Below, piece by piece: positions 8,602 through 18,065 of a stretch of 45,561 nt of DNA. Under the pieces are notes generated by a model. That model was not told the DNA's origin. It saw only the letters and a list, made by a program, of their open reading frames with translations, and made no database searches. The stretch is from positions 1 through 45,561 of the forward strand of contig JAFVHU010000147.1 in assembly GCA_017474385.1 (NCBI GenBank). The letters are read 5' to 3'. How positions within the stretch are numbered: position 1 is the stretch's first letter; each line of letters opens with the position of its first letter. This stretch comes from Afipia sp. GTDB lineage: Bacteria > Pseudomonadota > Alphaproteobacteria > Rhizobiales > Xanthobacteraceae. Made by a program: the position numbers and the translations under genes.

Positions 8602-8642
8602 TAAACTTGGACGAACAGCGGTTTGCCGCAGAGGGGATAACA

Positions 8643-8694
8643 CCAAGGCCGGATGCGCAGTTGCCTGAACATCAGGACTGATTTGCGGCCTTGG
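8643..8694. terminator. Candidate bidirectional terminator between convergent genes
   Basis: Outer arms CCAAGGCCG and CGGCCTTGG are perfect complements and enclose an inner CCTGA-ACA-TCAGG hairpin (8664-8676). The structure lies between the BKACE stop and the 3' end of the convergent VanZ-like gene, partly inside its last codons. There is no clear U-tract, so terminator function is inferred from position and symmetry. Confidence 0.4.
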
Positions 8695-9067
8695 GAAGCG
8701 CTTTTGGAGAGCCCGAGAGTCTTGTCCTTATCAATTCGATTCCGGCTCGCAAGCAGTAGCCGAGTGCCAGTCCGGCGAAGACGCCTAGCACCTTGACCCC
8801 CGCGTCACGCAAGCGTGCGTGGCGGCCCAGCGAGGCAACCTGTGCAAACTCAATGACGAAGACGGCGAGAACGAGCGAAAGCCCGACGAAGGAAATTCTG
8901 TTCGGATAAGCGAGAGTGAACAGCGTCGCAACCGTGAGAAGCGCGAAGAATCTTTCAACGCTGCCAGGCAAGTGAGTGATTGGACGCAACCCGATCGGGC
9001 CGTCCGTTACAATCACGATTGCGAGGATAGAAGCCCACGCAAGCACTTGAAATGTCGTTCTGAGCAT
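8672..9067 (-). CDS. Small VanZ-like membrane protein
   Basis: A 131-residue protein with about three to four hydrophobic helices. It shows the VanZ-like pattern of a helix ending in FVIEFAQ, followed by a polar RHARLRDAGVK segment and a glycine-rich helix (GVFAGLALGYCLRAG). The charged tail is short. VanZ-like proteins are often found beside cell-envelope polysaccharide genes, but no biochemical role can be assigned here. It diverges from the exopolysaccharide locus that starts at 9280 and converges on the BKACE gene. Confidence 0.7.
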   Translation of the reverse strand: MLRTTFQVLAWASILAIVIVTDGPIGLRPITHLPGSVERFFALLTVATLFTLAYPNRISFVGLSLVLAVFVIEFAQVASLGRHARLRDAGVKVLGVFAGLALGYCLRAGIELIRTRLSGSPKALPKAANQS

Positions 9068-9154
9068 TGCGCTTTGCTTCGTCCGTAAATCACGCTCGTT
9101 CTGAGGCGCTTATAGAACCAATTTTATACGTGCGATCCAGTTCTGATCGATAGG

Positions 9155-9169
9155 TTAACAAAATGTTAA
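9155..9169. promoter_or_regulatory. CtrA-like site upstream of GDP-mannose dehydrogenase
   Basis: The sequence TTAA-CAAAATG-TTAA matches the TTAA-N7-TTAA consensus of the alphaproteobacterial cell-cycle regulator CtrA and is also a symmetric 15-base palindrome. It sits 111 bases upstream of the first exopolysaccharide gene, in the gap shared with the divergent VanZ-like gene. Binding is inferred from the consensus match only. Confidence 0.5.
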
Positions 9170-9279
9170 TCGAAGCAATCATTTTGAGGCAAGGTAAGCC
9201 TAACAAGCGATGATATCCTGCATTGTCTTTCCCTTTCGCCGTCGTCAGCCTAGGACTAAAAAAAGACGAGGCGGCTCAA

Positions 9280-10707
9280 ATGAATTCATGGCTCGACGGC
9301 TCCGATCTGATCGAACTCGCTCCGGGAAGTGCGCAAGCGGGTGTCGACCGCTTGCCGGTTATTGCTCCCGTCATACCGGAAAATACTGCTCCCCGCCGCA
9401 TCAGCATTTTTGGATTAGGCTACGTTGGAGCGGTATCGGCTGCATGTTTCTCGCGTACAGGCCACACGATTATTGGACTGGACACCAATGACATCAAGCG
9501 CCAGTGCTTTCGCGAGGGTAAGCCGCCGGTCGTCGAAGCCGGTCTTGATGACTTCATGCAACAAGGGGTCCGGTCGGGACGCCTGACGGCAACCGACGAT
9601 ATCAATCAGGCGATACGCGATACCGACATCTCGCTGATATGCGTCGGGACGCCGAGCCGCGATAACGGCAGCATCAACATCGATACCGTCTGCAGCGTTG
9701 TTGCGGAAATCGGGCGCGCGCTTCGGGAAAAGCAGGGCGATCACCTTGTCACCGTGCGATCGACGATGATTCCTGGTTCGATGCGCAATACGATCATTCC
9801 GATCCTCGAGCGCGAATCCGGACGCCGCTGCGGTGAGGGGCTCTCCGTTGCATACAATCCCGAGTTCCTCAGGGAGAGCACGGCTGTTGCCGATTTCTTC
9901 GCGCCGCCAAAAACCGTCGTCGGTGCGGACGATCCGAGCGCCGCGCTTCAAGTTGCGAACCTCTACGAGGGAATTCGCGCGCCGCTCTTCACGGTGTCGT
10001 TCGAAGCCAGCGAGATGATCAAGTACGCCGACAACACATGGCACGCGTTGAAAGTCTGCTTCGGAAACGAGATCGGAAACATCTGCCAGGCGCTGAACAT
10101 CGACAGTTACGAGCTGATGAATGTGTTCTGTTCCGATACGAAGCTCAACATCTCGCCTTACTATCTCAAGCCTGGCTATGCGTTTGGAGGCTCCTGCTTG
10201 CCGAAGGACGCGCGCGCGCTGACATATCTCGCACGTCAACTCGATGTCGAGGTTCCGATCCTTTCCAACATTCTCCCGAGCAACCGCAATCAGATCGAAA
10301 GAGCGATTGCCAAGGTTATTGCGTTCGGCCAGCGCGACATTGCCGTGCTTGGATTCAGTTTCAAGCCGGGCACAGACGATTTGCGCGAAAGTCCGCAGGT
10401 CGAGCTCATCGAGCGTCTGATCGGCAAGGGTTTCAACCTCAAGCTCTATGATCCGAGCGTTAATCTCTCAACACTGACGGGCGTGAACCGGCAGTATATC
10501 GAGAAGGCAATTCCTCACATCGGATCGATCATGATGACCTCGTTGCGAAAGACCGTCGTCGCGGCCGACGTCATTATCATCGGAAATGCTTCGCCTGAGT
10601 TCCGCAGCATCGAGCCGATGCTCAGCGAAGACCAGATCGTTCTCGACCTCGCCCGGCTGTGGGAATCTCCAGACATGAAGGCGCGTTATGTCGGAATCAA
10701 CTGGTGA
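9280..10707 (+). CDS. GDP-mannose 6-dehydrogenase (AlgD family)
   Basis: A 475-residue UDP-glucose/GDP-mannose dehydrogenase. The N-terminal NAD domain begins ISIFGLGYVGAVSAACF, and the catalytic cysteine is Cys306 in GGSCLPKDARAL. The C-terminal segment GFSFKPGTDDLRESP and the NRQYIEKAIPHI region match AlgD more closely than UDP-glucose dehydrogenases. It would oxidise GDP-mannose to GDP-mannuronate for polysaccharide synthesis. The ATG at 9280 has GAGG 11 bases upstream; a TTG at 9223 would add 19 residues without family similarity. About 45 residues precede the Rossmann core, an extension not usual in AlgD. Its last bases overlap the next gene. Confidence 0.88.
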   Translation: MNSWLDGSDLIELAPGSAQAGVDRLPVIAPVIPENTAPRRISIFGLGYVGAVSAACFSRTGHTIIGLDTNDIKRQCFREGKPPVVEAGLDDFMQQGVRSGRLTATDDINQAIRDTDISLICVGTPSRDNGSINIDTVCSVVAEIGRALREKQGDHLVTVRSTMIPGSMRNTIIPILERESGRRCGEGLSVAYNPEFLRESTAVADFFAPPKTVVGADDPSAALQVANLYEGIRAPLFTVSFEASEMIKYADNTWHALKVCFGNEIGNICQALNIDSYELMNVFCSDTKLNISPYYLKPGYAFGGSCLPKDARALTYLARQLDVEVPILSNILPSNRNQIERAIAKVIAFGQRDIAVLGFSFKPGTDDLRESPQVELIERLIGKGFNLKLYDPSVNLSTLTGVNRQYIEKAIPHIGSIMMTSLRKTVVAADVIIIGNASPEFRSIEPMLSEDQIVLDLARLWESPDMKARYVGINW

Positions 10708-11971
10708 CCCGCGCCTTGTCAAGGATGGGCGACCACTTCGCGTCCTGATCATCGTCGAGAATCTCTCCGTACCTTTCGACCGGCGCGTATGGTCGGAAGC
10801 GAAGACCATGGCGAAAGCCGGCTGCGTCGTCTCTGTAATCTGCCCGAAAGGGTTTAACGCGCAGAAGAGCTACGAACTGATCGACGGCGTTCACGTTCAT
10901 CGCCACGGGATGCCCTTTGAGGCCAAGCGTGCATCAGGATATCCGCTCGAATATGGCTGGGCGCTGGCTTGCGAATTCTTTCTTAGCTGGAAGGTTCTTT
11001 TTGCGCGCGGATTCGATGTGATCCATGCGTGCAACCCCCCGGACACGATCTTTCTGATCGGCGGGTTCTTCAAGCTCTTCCTTGGCAAGATGTTTGTGTT
11101 CGATCATCACGACATCAATCCGGAACTCTATGTATCGAAATTCGGCCGGAAGGACGTCTTCTACCGGATTCTTGTTTTGCTTGAGAAGATGACGTTCCAA
11201 ACGGCGGATATCTCGCTTGCCACGAATGAATCGTATCGCAGGATTGCGCTGACCCGCGGCGGGATGTGTGACGAAAACGTTTTCGTCGTTCGCTCCGGCC
11301 CGGATCTCAATCGTATTCAAATCCTTCCGCCAAATCCGCTGTTGCGAAAAGGCCGCCGCTTTCTGGTCGGCTATGTCGGCGTCATGGGCGCGCAGGAGGG
11401 GATCGACCTGCTGCTAAATGCCGTGAAGGTCATTGTGGAAGATTTCCGGCGGTCGGACATCCATTTCGGACTTGTCGGCGCAGGCCCCGCGCTCGAGGAA
11501 ATGAAGACGCTGGCGAAAATGCTCGGCGTGCAGGATTTTGTCACGTTTACCGGCCGCGCCAGCGATCACGACCTCTTCGAGATGCTCAACACGGCGGATG
11601 TTTGCGTCAACCCGGACAAGGCTGACGAAATGAATGACAAGTCCACCATGAACAAGATCATGGAATACATGGCATTGAGCAAGCCGATTGTTCAGTTTGA
11701 TCTGACGGAAGGGCGGGTTTCCGCAGCCGATGCATCTCTTTATGCACGACACAACGACCCGAGGGACATGGCGGGCAAGATCATCGAGCTTCTTGACGAT
11801 CCGGAACGTCGCGCAGCGATGGGCGCCTTCGGTCGGCAGCGCATCGAACGGAATTTGTCCTGGGAGCACGAGGCGCCGAAGTTGCTTGGAGCTTACGCTG
11901 CGCTGATCAAGAACAAAACCAACCGGCCCAAGGCTAAAGCACCGGTCACTGTGACCCCACAAGCACGCTAG
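10688..11971 (+). CDS. Glycosyltransferase family 4
   Basis: A 427-residue GT-B glycosyltransferase. The acceptor domain opens with VLIIVENLSVPFDRRVWSEA, a motif of WbuB-like GT4 enzymes. The donor domain begins at about residue 220 with LVGYVGVMGAQEGIDLLL and ends with the nucleotide-sugar-binding region around NKIMEYMALSKPIV. The ATG lies inside the 3' end of the GDP-mannose dehydrogenase gene (20-base overlap), which implies coupling. It probably adds one sugar of the repeat unit on the cytoplasmic face of the membrane. The sugar cannot be told; mannuronate is a candidate only because of its neighbour. Confidence 0.9.
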   Translation: MSESTGDPRLVKDGRPLRVLIIVENLSVPFDRRVWSEAKTMAKAGCVVSVICPKGFNAQKSYELIDGVHVHRHGMPFEAKRASGYPLEYGWALACEFFLSWKVLFARGFDVIHACNPPDTIFLIGGFFKLFLGKMFVFDHHDINPELYVSKFGRKDVFYRILVLLEKMTFQTADISLATNESYRRIALTRGGMCDENVFVVRSGPDLNRIQILPPNPLLRKGRRFLVGYVGVMGAQEGIDLLLNAVKVIVEDFRRSDIHFGLVGAGPALEEMKTLAKMLGVQDFVTFTGRASDHDLFEMLNTADVCVNPDKADEMNDKSTMNKIMEYMALSKPIVQFDLTEGRVSAADASLYARHNDPRDMAGKIIELLDDPERRAAMGAFGRQRIERNLSWEHEAPKLLGAYAALIKNKTNRPKAKAPVTVTPQAR

Positions 11972-11985
11972 GATCGTCTGTCGAT

Positions 11986-14013
11986 ATGGCAGGTTCGCTC
12001 GGTAAACTTGGATGGTACGTCAATCGGCTGCGGGCCATGAGCATCCCGGAGTTGGGCCATCGGCTGCGCGAAGCCGGAAAGCGCCGCGCATCCGCGACGC
12101 GGTCTTACGATTACGCAGGGTTTGCGGCTAAAGCAGCAGATCTGCCGTTTCTTCCGATCGATTTGACCCGACTGCACCTGATCGACGCTGACACGCGGTC
12201 GCTTTGGCGATCGGTCGCACCAACCACAACCGCGCCGGGGATCTATCGTGCGCTCGGTCATGACTTCAAGCTGTCCAGCGACATGGATTGGCATCTCGAT
12301 CCCGCATCGGGACTGCGTTGGCCGGATAACGTCTATTGTTTCGACATCGACTACCGGCATGATCGCCAGCGCGGTGACGTGAAGCTGGTCTGGGAGCTCA
12401 ACCGCCTGCAATTTGTGCCGGTGATCGCGGCGCTGTCCAGGTTGGAAAATGACGATGAGCTGGCTCAGTCCGCGCTCGATGTGATCGAGAGCTGGATCGA
12501 CGCAAACCCACCGTTCAAGGGGATCAACTGGATATCAGGGATCGAATTGGCTCTGCGCGTCGTTTCAATCCTGCTGACAATCGGGTTGATTGGCCGGGAT
12601 CGGGTAGGCGCGCGGCTTTCTCACAAGATCGGAGCCTGTCTGGCCGCGCATGCATACTGGCTCAAGCGTTTCCCATCGCGCTATTCGTCCGCGAACAATC
12701 ATCTGATCGCGGAGGAGGCGGCTCTCTTTATTCTGGGAACCCTTTGGCAAGGGCAACGTACTGCAACCGATGCATTGGCTGCCCGTGATACACTCATTGC
12801 TGAGGTCTTTCGTCAGATTCATCACGATGGCGTGGGTGCGGAACAGTCGCCGACATACACCGCATTCACCTGCGAGTGGTATCTTCTTGCATTCATTGTT
12901 GCCAGAGCAGCCGGCGCACCGTTTCCCGATGACGTCATTGCGCGCGTCGCGGCTGCCGGCGAACATTTGCGATGGATGCTTGATGGCGCGGGACATCACC
13001 CACGCATCGGTGACGACGACGAAGGCCGGGTCATAGCGTCCGGCGCCGGTCACGAGCCGTTTTATGTGGCATCGATCGTGAGCGGGATCGCGGGTTTGAC
13101 AGGCCGTCGGGATATCGCTGCGGGTTACGGCGCTCCCCAACTGCGAAATCTTCTTGTCGGCGGGCCCGATGCCGCATCCGTTTCATGCACCGGAACGCGT
13201 ACGTTCGAGCGCGGAGGATATACGGTCTCAAGAGGCAGGATGAGCGGGCGCGAGTCGCTAGCTGTGTTCGACCATGGCCCGCTCGGTTATCTGTCGATTG
13301 CGGCGCATGGCCACGCTGATGCCTTGTCGCTGATGCTGCATCTCGACGCAAAGCCGGTGCTCGTCGATGCCGGAACATATCTGTATCATTCCGGTGGCAG
13401 CGTACGCGATCGCCTTCGCGGCACGGCAGCTCATAATACTCTTTGCATCAATGGCACAGATCAGAGTGAAATTTCTGGCGCATTCAATTGGCGGCGCAAG
13501 GCTGTATCAAAACATCTCGGTCTCAGCGAGACCGGCCATGGCATCCATGTTTCGGCTCAGCACGACGGATATGCTCGCGATTATGGACTGATGTGCGAGC
13601 GCACGGTGAGCATCGACGCCGCCGGGTTGACGGTAACGGAAAAGCTGCTTGCGACCGGGGACGAAGCGTCAAAACCGCTGACCTCGATCAGCATCGGTTT
13701 TCTGCTTCATCCGAAGTGTTCGGCAAAGATTGAGGGTGCAGCAGTTGTCGTCACGCGTGATGGCGAGATGCTGATGCATGTCTCTGCTGAGTCAAACGTC
13801 TCGGTTACGCTTGAAAGCGCGGAGTATTCACCGGCGTTCGGGGTCATGGGGAGTGCAACGCGCATCGTTTTCTATGCGAACCACCTGAAAACACGAGAGT
13901 TCCGCACGCGGATCCATGTTCAGGCTGCCGCCGTTCCCGTAAACGATGTCTCGCCGGCTCTGCAGCCGGATCAGGTGCCGGTCTCGAATTTAGCGGACGC
14001 AGGCCCCCGATGA
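11986..14013 (+). CDS. Heparinase II/III-family polysaccharide lyase-like protein
   Basis: A 675-residue protein with an all-helical N-terminal toroid (about 40-330) and a C-terminal heparinase II/III beta-sandwich domain (about 400-640). The family core is visible as HGHADALSLMLHLDAKPVLV, followed by DAGTYLY and RGTAAHNTLCINGTDQSE. There is no signal peptide, although such exopolysaccharide-locus proteins are usually thought to act on the polymer. Family members cleave uronic-acid-containing polysaccharides, which agrees with the upstream GDP-mannose dehydrogenase. It begins 14 bases after the glycosyltransferase and overlaps the flippase gene by four bases (ATGA). Confidence 0.88.
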   Translation: MAGSLGKLGWYVNRLRAMSIPELGHRLREAGKRRASATRSYDYAGFAAKAADLPFLPIDLTRLHLIDADTRSLWRSVAPTTTAPGIYRALGHDFKLSSDMDWHLDPASGLRWPDNVYCFDIDYRHDRQRGDVKLVWELNRLQFVPVIAALSRLENDDELAQSALDVIESWIDANPPFKGINWISGIELALRVVSILLTIGLIGRDRVGARLSHKIGACLAAHAYWLKRFPSRYSSANNHLIAEEAALFILGTLWQGQRTATDALAARDTLIAEVFRQIHHDGVGAEQSPTYTAFTCEWYLLAFIVARAAGAPFPDDVIARVAAAGEHLRWMLDGAGHHPRIGDDDEGRVIASGAGHEPFYVASIVSGIAGLTGRRDIAAGYGAPQLRNLLVGGPDAASVSCTGTRTFERGGYTVSRGRMSGRESLAVFDHGPLGYLSIAAHGHADALSLMLHLDAKPVLVDAGTYLYHSGGSVRDRLRGTAAHNTLCINGTDQSEISGAFNWRRKAVSKHLGLSETGHGIHVSAQHDGYARDYGLMCERTVSIDAAGLTVTEKLLATGDEASKPLTSISIGFLLHPKCSAKIEGAAVVVTRDGEMLMHVSAESNVSVTLESAEYSPAFGVMGSATRIVFYANHLKTREFRTRIHVQAAAVPVNDVSPALQPDQVPVSNLADAGPR

Positions 14014-15485
14014 AGAACCTCAACGTCGTCCTCTATTTCGGGGCCAACCTTGTGCCTCGCCTGTCGACCTTCATCCTGCTTCTGGTGCTGACCCGTTTGC
14101 TGTCGATGGACGATTACGGAATGTTTGCCCTTATCGTTGTCACGGGTGAAATTCTCGACATGGCAACCGGCGGATGGGTGCGGCTGTTCGTACTTAGTAG
14201 TGAGAGCAAGGACCGTGCGCCATCCGCGGGCAGGTTTGGCCGCGCACTTGTTCTAACCGTCGTGTCGTGTGTGCTTTCCTTGTTCGGCGCGCTGCTGCTG
14301 TCGATCGTTCAGCCCAGCCTGTCCGGATGGTTCACGGTCGCCGTCGCTGTTTATGTGCTGGCTTTCGCCGTGTTGCGGCTGGGTTTGACGCTGTTGCAAA
14401 CACAGCAACGTCATGCGCTTTACGCCGGTGTCGAGATCGCGCGGGGAGTACTGTCGCTCGGATGCGGAGTAGGCGCTGTCCTAGCGATTGAATCGACGTT
14501 TTTTGCCGCGTCGCTGGGAACTTCCCTGGTGACGCTCGTGTTGGGATTGCTGGCCTGTGCAGTGGCTTTCCGCGATCTGCCTTGGCCCTATTTTCCGCGT
14601 CAGGGTTATCGCGCTGCTCTGTTGTTCGGAGTGCCGATCGTATCAGTCACGCTGTTGGCGCAGACAGTCGGGTGGCTCGATCGCTTCATTCTCAATCACG
14701 CGCTTGGGCCTGCGAGCGTCGGGCTTTATGCGGCCGCCTACGCATTGGCCAGACAGCCGGTCGAATTGTTCAGCGGCTCGCTTAATCCGTATCTGTTTCC
14801 GATGCTTGTCCGCAGTTATTCATCTGAAGGGCGAGAAGCGGCCGGCCGCGTCCAGAGCGGCAACATCCTGACGCTGATTCTGCTGTGCGGCGCTGTGGCA
14901 GCCGGGATTGCGCTGCTTGCACAGCCATTTGCTGAGCTGGTCTTGCCGGAAGCGTACCGCTACGAGGCTGCGCGGGTCATGCCGTGGATCGCGTTCGCAA
15001 CACTGTTCGCAAGCCTGAAAAATTTCTGCTTCGACAACGCCTTCTACATCACGAAGAAGAACTGGCAGCAGTTCGTGAGCATGGCTCCGCCTGCTGTCAT
15101 TTCTCTGTTGTTCGGGCTGCTTTTGATTCCGCAAGGCGGTCCGCAAGCTGCCGCCATGATCGCGGCGTTTTCATCCTTCGTTTCGCTTGCGGGCAGTGCA
15201 TTTCTCTCCACGCGCCTGTTGCCGTTTTCTGTTCCCTGGCGCGCCATTGCGGGGCTGACAGTTTCGTTTGGCCTTGCCTCGGCCGCGACCCTTGGCACCT
15301 GCGTGCTTTTGGGTGGACAATCGCCGCTGATTATGTTGTTCGGAGGAACCGCGACGTTCATCGCGGTTTATGCGTCAACGCTCTCTGCGTCTGGATTTGC
15401 GTTGATGCGGATGCTCGACCGGCCGTGGGAAGTCTGGCGCGGACAATCCGCTGCGACAGCTACCGCCGAGTCAGTATCGTATTGA
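14010..15485 (+). CDS. Wzx-type polysaccharide flippase (MOP superfamily)
   Basis: A 491-residue membrane protein with about 12-14 predicted hydrophobic helices across its whole length. It starts NVVLYFGANLVPRLSTFILL, the usual N-terminal helix of polysaccharide-specific MOP exporters. It has the LTRLLSMDDYGMFAL loop found in Wzx/RfbX proteins. The family moves undecaprenyl-linked repeat units across the inner membrane. It is translationally coupled to the heparinase-like gene through ATGA. The last 26 bases overlap the 3' end of the convergent glycosyltransferase, so neither gene has a terminator of its own. Confidence 0.9.
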   Translation: MKNLNVVLYFGANLVPRLSTFILLLVLTRLLSMDDYGMFALIVVTGEILDMATGGWVRLFVLSSESKDRAPSAGRFGRALVLTVVSCVLSLFGALLLSIVQPSLSGWFTVAVAVYVLAFAVLRLGLTLLQTQQRHALYAGVEIARGVLSLGCGVGAVLAIESTFFAASLGTSLVTLVLGLLACAVAFRDLPWPYFPRQGYRAALLFGVPIVSVTLLAQTVGWLDRFILNHALGPASVGLYAAAYALARQPVELFSGSLNPYLFPMLVRSYSSEGREAAGRVQSGNILTLILLCGAVAAGIALLAQPFAELVLPEAYRYEAARVMPWIAFATLFASLKNFCFDNAFYITKKNWQQFVSMAPPAVISLLFGLLLIPQGGPQAAAMIAAFSSFVSLAGSAFLSTRLLPFSVPWRAIAGLTVSFGLASAATLGTCVLLGGQSPLIMLFGGTATFIAVYASTLSASGFALMRMLDRPWEVWRGQSAATATAESVSY

Positions 15486-16551
15486 ACAAGTCGAGATAGC
15501 TGCTGATTGCGGTCTGAGTATCGAACATGCGCGCGCGCGCGATCCGCGGTGCGGGATCTCCGGGGTCCGCAAGCGCTTGGTTGATTGCCAACGCGAGCGC
15601 ATCAATGTCGCCATTGTCCACGAGCGTGCCGATGCGGCCGCGTTCCAGAATCTCGTCCGGGCCGCCACTTCGTGTCGACACCACTGGAAGTCCTGATGCC
15701 AGCGCTTCGACAACCACATTGCCGAAGGCTTCCCTGCGCGACGTCAGCGCAAAGCACCGGGCCTGCGCATAGCAAGGCCATGGGTCATCGCGATAGCCCG
15801 GAAGTTCCAGTCTGTCTGCGACGCCGAGTTGCTTCGCGCGTGCCAGCAAATTATCCCGCTCGGGACCTTCGCCAAAGATCACGAGGCGCGCATCTGCGTG
15901 CAGACGGGGAAGCGCCTCGACCAGCGATGCAAAATCCTTTTCCGGATTGAGTCTACCAACGCCGAGCACGACGGGCGGGCGCTGAGTTAGGTCGCTATGG
16001 CTGGCCGGGATCGCGTGTTCAACCGATACCGGGTTGTAAATACGCGCCAGCTTGCCCTGCGGCGCCTTCCAGTCGTCGCGGAGATGATCGAGCAATCCAT
16101 CGGATACACAAACGACCGCGTTAGCGCGTCGCGCCAGCCATGGCGCGAACGAGTACGACATATGGCCGAGCCGGCCGCGTCCGACATCGGAGCGTCCGTG
16201 ATACGAAAGTACAATCCGGGACTGGCCGCCCGCGAACAGACGGGCCACGGAAAGCTTGACGTTCGCCGCGCCGCCGATCGCGAGCACGACATCCGGCTTC
16301 TGCGAGCGCAGAAAACCGGTGAGAGCGAGCACGGAACCGGCGTGCGAACTTCCGAATACGCGGATTGGCACGCGGGCATCGATCAGCGCCCGGTTTTCGG
16401 ACGCCTCGAAATCGACGAGCAGGGTGGTGCGCCAGCCGGCCTTGAAAAAACCGGATGCCAGCAGAGCTGCTACACGTTCCGCTCCACCCCTGTTCAGGGC
16501 CGGCACATAAATCGCGACGTGTTTTGATTGAATAACCATCAATTTGACCAT
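15460..16551 (-). CDS. Glycosyltransferase family 4
   Basis: A 363-residue GT4 enzyme. The N-terminal domain has VPALNRGGAERVAALLA, the classic GGAE acceptor-side motif. The donor domain begins GVGRLNPEKDFASLVEAL and contains the EAFGNVVVEALASGLPVVST motif with its E-x7-E pair. It runs opposite to the flippase gene and overlaps its 3' end. Two ATGs, at 16551 and 16539, are possible starts, and neither has a convincing ribosome site. It shares a divergent promoter region holding a 7+7 base inverted repeat with the adenylate-forming enzyme gene. It probably builds the same repeat unit. Confidence 0.9.
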   Translation of the reverse strand: MVKLMVIQSKHVAIYVPALNRGGAERVAALLASGFFKAGWRTTLLVDFEASENRALIDARVPIRVFGSSHAGSVLALTGFLRSQKPDVVLAIGGAANVKLSVARLFAGGQSRIVLSYHGRSDVGRGRLGHMSYSFAPWLARRANAVVCVSDGLLDHLRDDWKAPQGKLARIYNPVSVEHAIPASHSDLTQRPPVVLGVGRLNPEKDFASLVEALPRLHADARLVIFGEGPERDNLLARAKQLGVADRLELPGYRDDPWPCYAQARCFALTSRREAFGNVVVEALASGLPVVSTRSGGPDEILERGRIGTLVDNGDIDALALAINQALADPGDPAPRIARARMFDTQTAISSYLDLFNTILTRR

Positions 16552-16561
16552 GCACGGTTAA

Positions 16562-16580
16562 GGTAAATGTCCGATTTACC
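16562..16580. promoter_or_regulatory. Inverted repeat in divergent promoter region
   Basis: GGTAAAT-GTCCG-ATTTACC has perfect 7-base arms and lies between the divergent GT4 gene (start 16551) and the PaaK-like gene (start 16638). Its position suits an operator controlling both. The cognate regulator is unknown and none is encoded in this part of the locus. Confidence 0.5.
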
Positions 16581-16637
16581 GCTGGCTGCTTATCGGCTGC
16601 GGTACATAGACGTGTTCGCCAAATCAGGGGGAAACCG

Positions 16638-18050
16638 ATGACAGTTCTAGACGTCGCGCGCGGTGCATATGTCCGGTTGCCGCTATCGACGCGGGCCCAT
16701 CTCGGCCGCTTCCTTCAGTATGTGCCGACTTCGATCAAATTCGGCAAGACTTACCGTCATTGGCGCGGTGTGATTGAACGCGCCAAGACAGACACAGATT
16801 TTGTCCGATCCTATCGCCAGCAGGCGCTTGGCGAAGTGGTTCAATTGGCGATCCGAAATGCGCCTTACTACACCCGTACACTCAAGCCCGTGGTTGGTCA
16901 TATCGCGCCAGGCGAACTGCTGGGAAGCGAGGCATGGTCCCGATTGCCTGTCCTTTCGCGACAGACCGTACTCGACCACCGGGACGAGATGTGTACCGTT
17001 CCGCTCGATCGCCTCGATCGCGCCTCGACCGATGGGTCGTCCGGTGAACCGCTGTCGATCATGCTCGACCGCAATCGCAGCCCGATTGAGTACGCATTCA
17101 TTCACAATGCGTGGTCAAGAACCGGCTTCACGGCGCATGACTGGCGCTGCGTTTTCCGCGGGTTTGATTTGATCGACGGCACAAACTCTCACATGGAGAT
17201 CGAGCCGGCGTTGAAAGAACTGCGGTTCTCCGTTTTTCATCTTGATGACGCGACAATGGCGTCCTATCTGACGGCCATTCGCGAAAAGAATATCCGCTTC
17301 ATTCACGGCTATCCTTCCGCGATTGCGATTTTCGCTCAGTATCTGCTCCGGACCGGAACTGCACCATTGCCGCAGATCCGTGGAATCTTTCCGATTTCGG
17401 AAGAGTTGTTCCCCCATCAGCGTGATCTCTTCGCGCAGGTCTTCGATCAGGCGACGACCGTGCCTTTCTATGGATTGAGCGAGAAGGTCGCGTTCGCAGT
17501 GGAGCGGACCGGCGAGCCGGACACATATGAATTCGATCCGATTTACGGATACACGGAACTGGTCGATGATGACGGCCAGCCCATCACCACGCCCGGTAAA
17601 ACTGGCCGTGTCGTATCGACCGGATTGATGTTTAGAGGTATGCCGCTCATCCGGTACGACACACGCGATGCCGCGCAACTCGTCGAACTGCCAAACGCCA
17701 GTAACGGATATCGGCTCGTTCTGAATCACCTGGCGCCGCGGCGGAGCAGCGAATATCTGGTCAGTCGGTCCGGCTCACTCATCCCATTTAACGGTCTGTG
17801 CGTGCCGATCGACCGTCATGACCTGACGCGCGAGGTGCAGTTCTGTCAGCGCGTTCCCGGCGAGGTTGAACTCATGGTGGTCACCGAGGGCGGCCAGCAG
17901 CCTGACTTCTCGGATTACCTCACGCGAATGACGGAGCGTGCCGCCGGCGACCTCACAATTCACTTGAAGATTGTCGATGAACTGCCGATGACGGGCAGGG
18001 GAAAGCGCAAATTCATCGATCAGCGGCTGGCCATCCCTCACATGACATGA
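16638..18050 (+). CDS. Phenylacetate-CoA ligase (PaaK)/CapK-like adenylate-forming enzyme
   Basis: A 470-residue ANL-superfamily protein. The phosphate-binding motif appears as STDGSSGEPLSI (about 133-144), and the adenine-binding region FYGLSEKVAFAVE comes around residue 280. The C-terminal lid domain contains DELPMTGRGKRKFID. The ATG is preceded by AGGGGGAA, a strong ribosome site. In aromatic degradation these enzymes make aryl-CoA, but CapK-type homologues occur inside capsule loci, where they are thought to activate an acyl group for modifying the polysaccharide. The location favours the second role. Its substrate is unknown, and no obvious acyltransferase is present in the window. Confidence 0.85.
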   Translation: MTVLDVARGAYVRLPLSTRAHLGRFLQYVPTSIKFGKTYRHWRGVIERAKTDTDFVRSYRQQALGEVVQLAIRNAPYYTRTLKPVVGHIAPGELLGSEAWSRLPVLSRQTVLDHRDEMCTVPLDRLDRASTDGSSGEPLSIMLDRNRSPIEYAFIHNAWSRTGFTAHDWRCVFRGFDLIDGTNSHMEIEPALKELRFSVFHLDDATMASYLTAIREKNIRFIHGYPSAIAIFAQYLLRTGTAPLPQIRGIFPISEELFPHQRDLFAQVFDQATTVPFYGLSEKVAFAVERTGEPDTYEFDPIYGYTELVDDDGQPITTPGKTGRVVSTGLMFRGMPLIRYDTRDAAQLVELPNASNGYRLVLNHLAPRRSSEYLVSRSGSLIPFNGLCVPIDRHDLTREVQFCQRVPGEVELMVVTEGGQQPDFSDYLTRMTERAAGDLTIHLKIVDELPMTGRGKRKFIDQRLAIPHMT

Positions 18051-18065
18051 GGCAGATGCAAGCTG

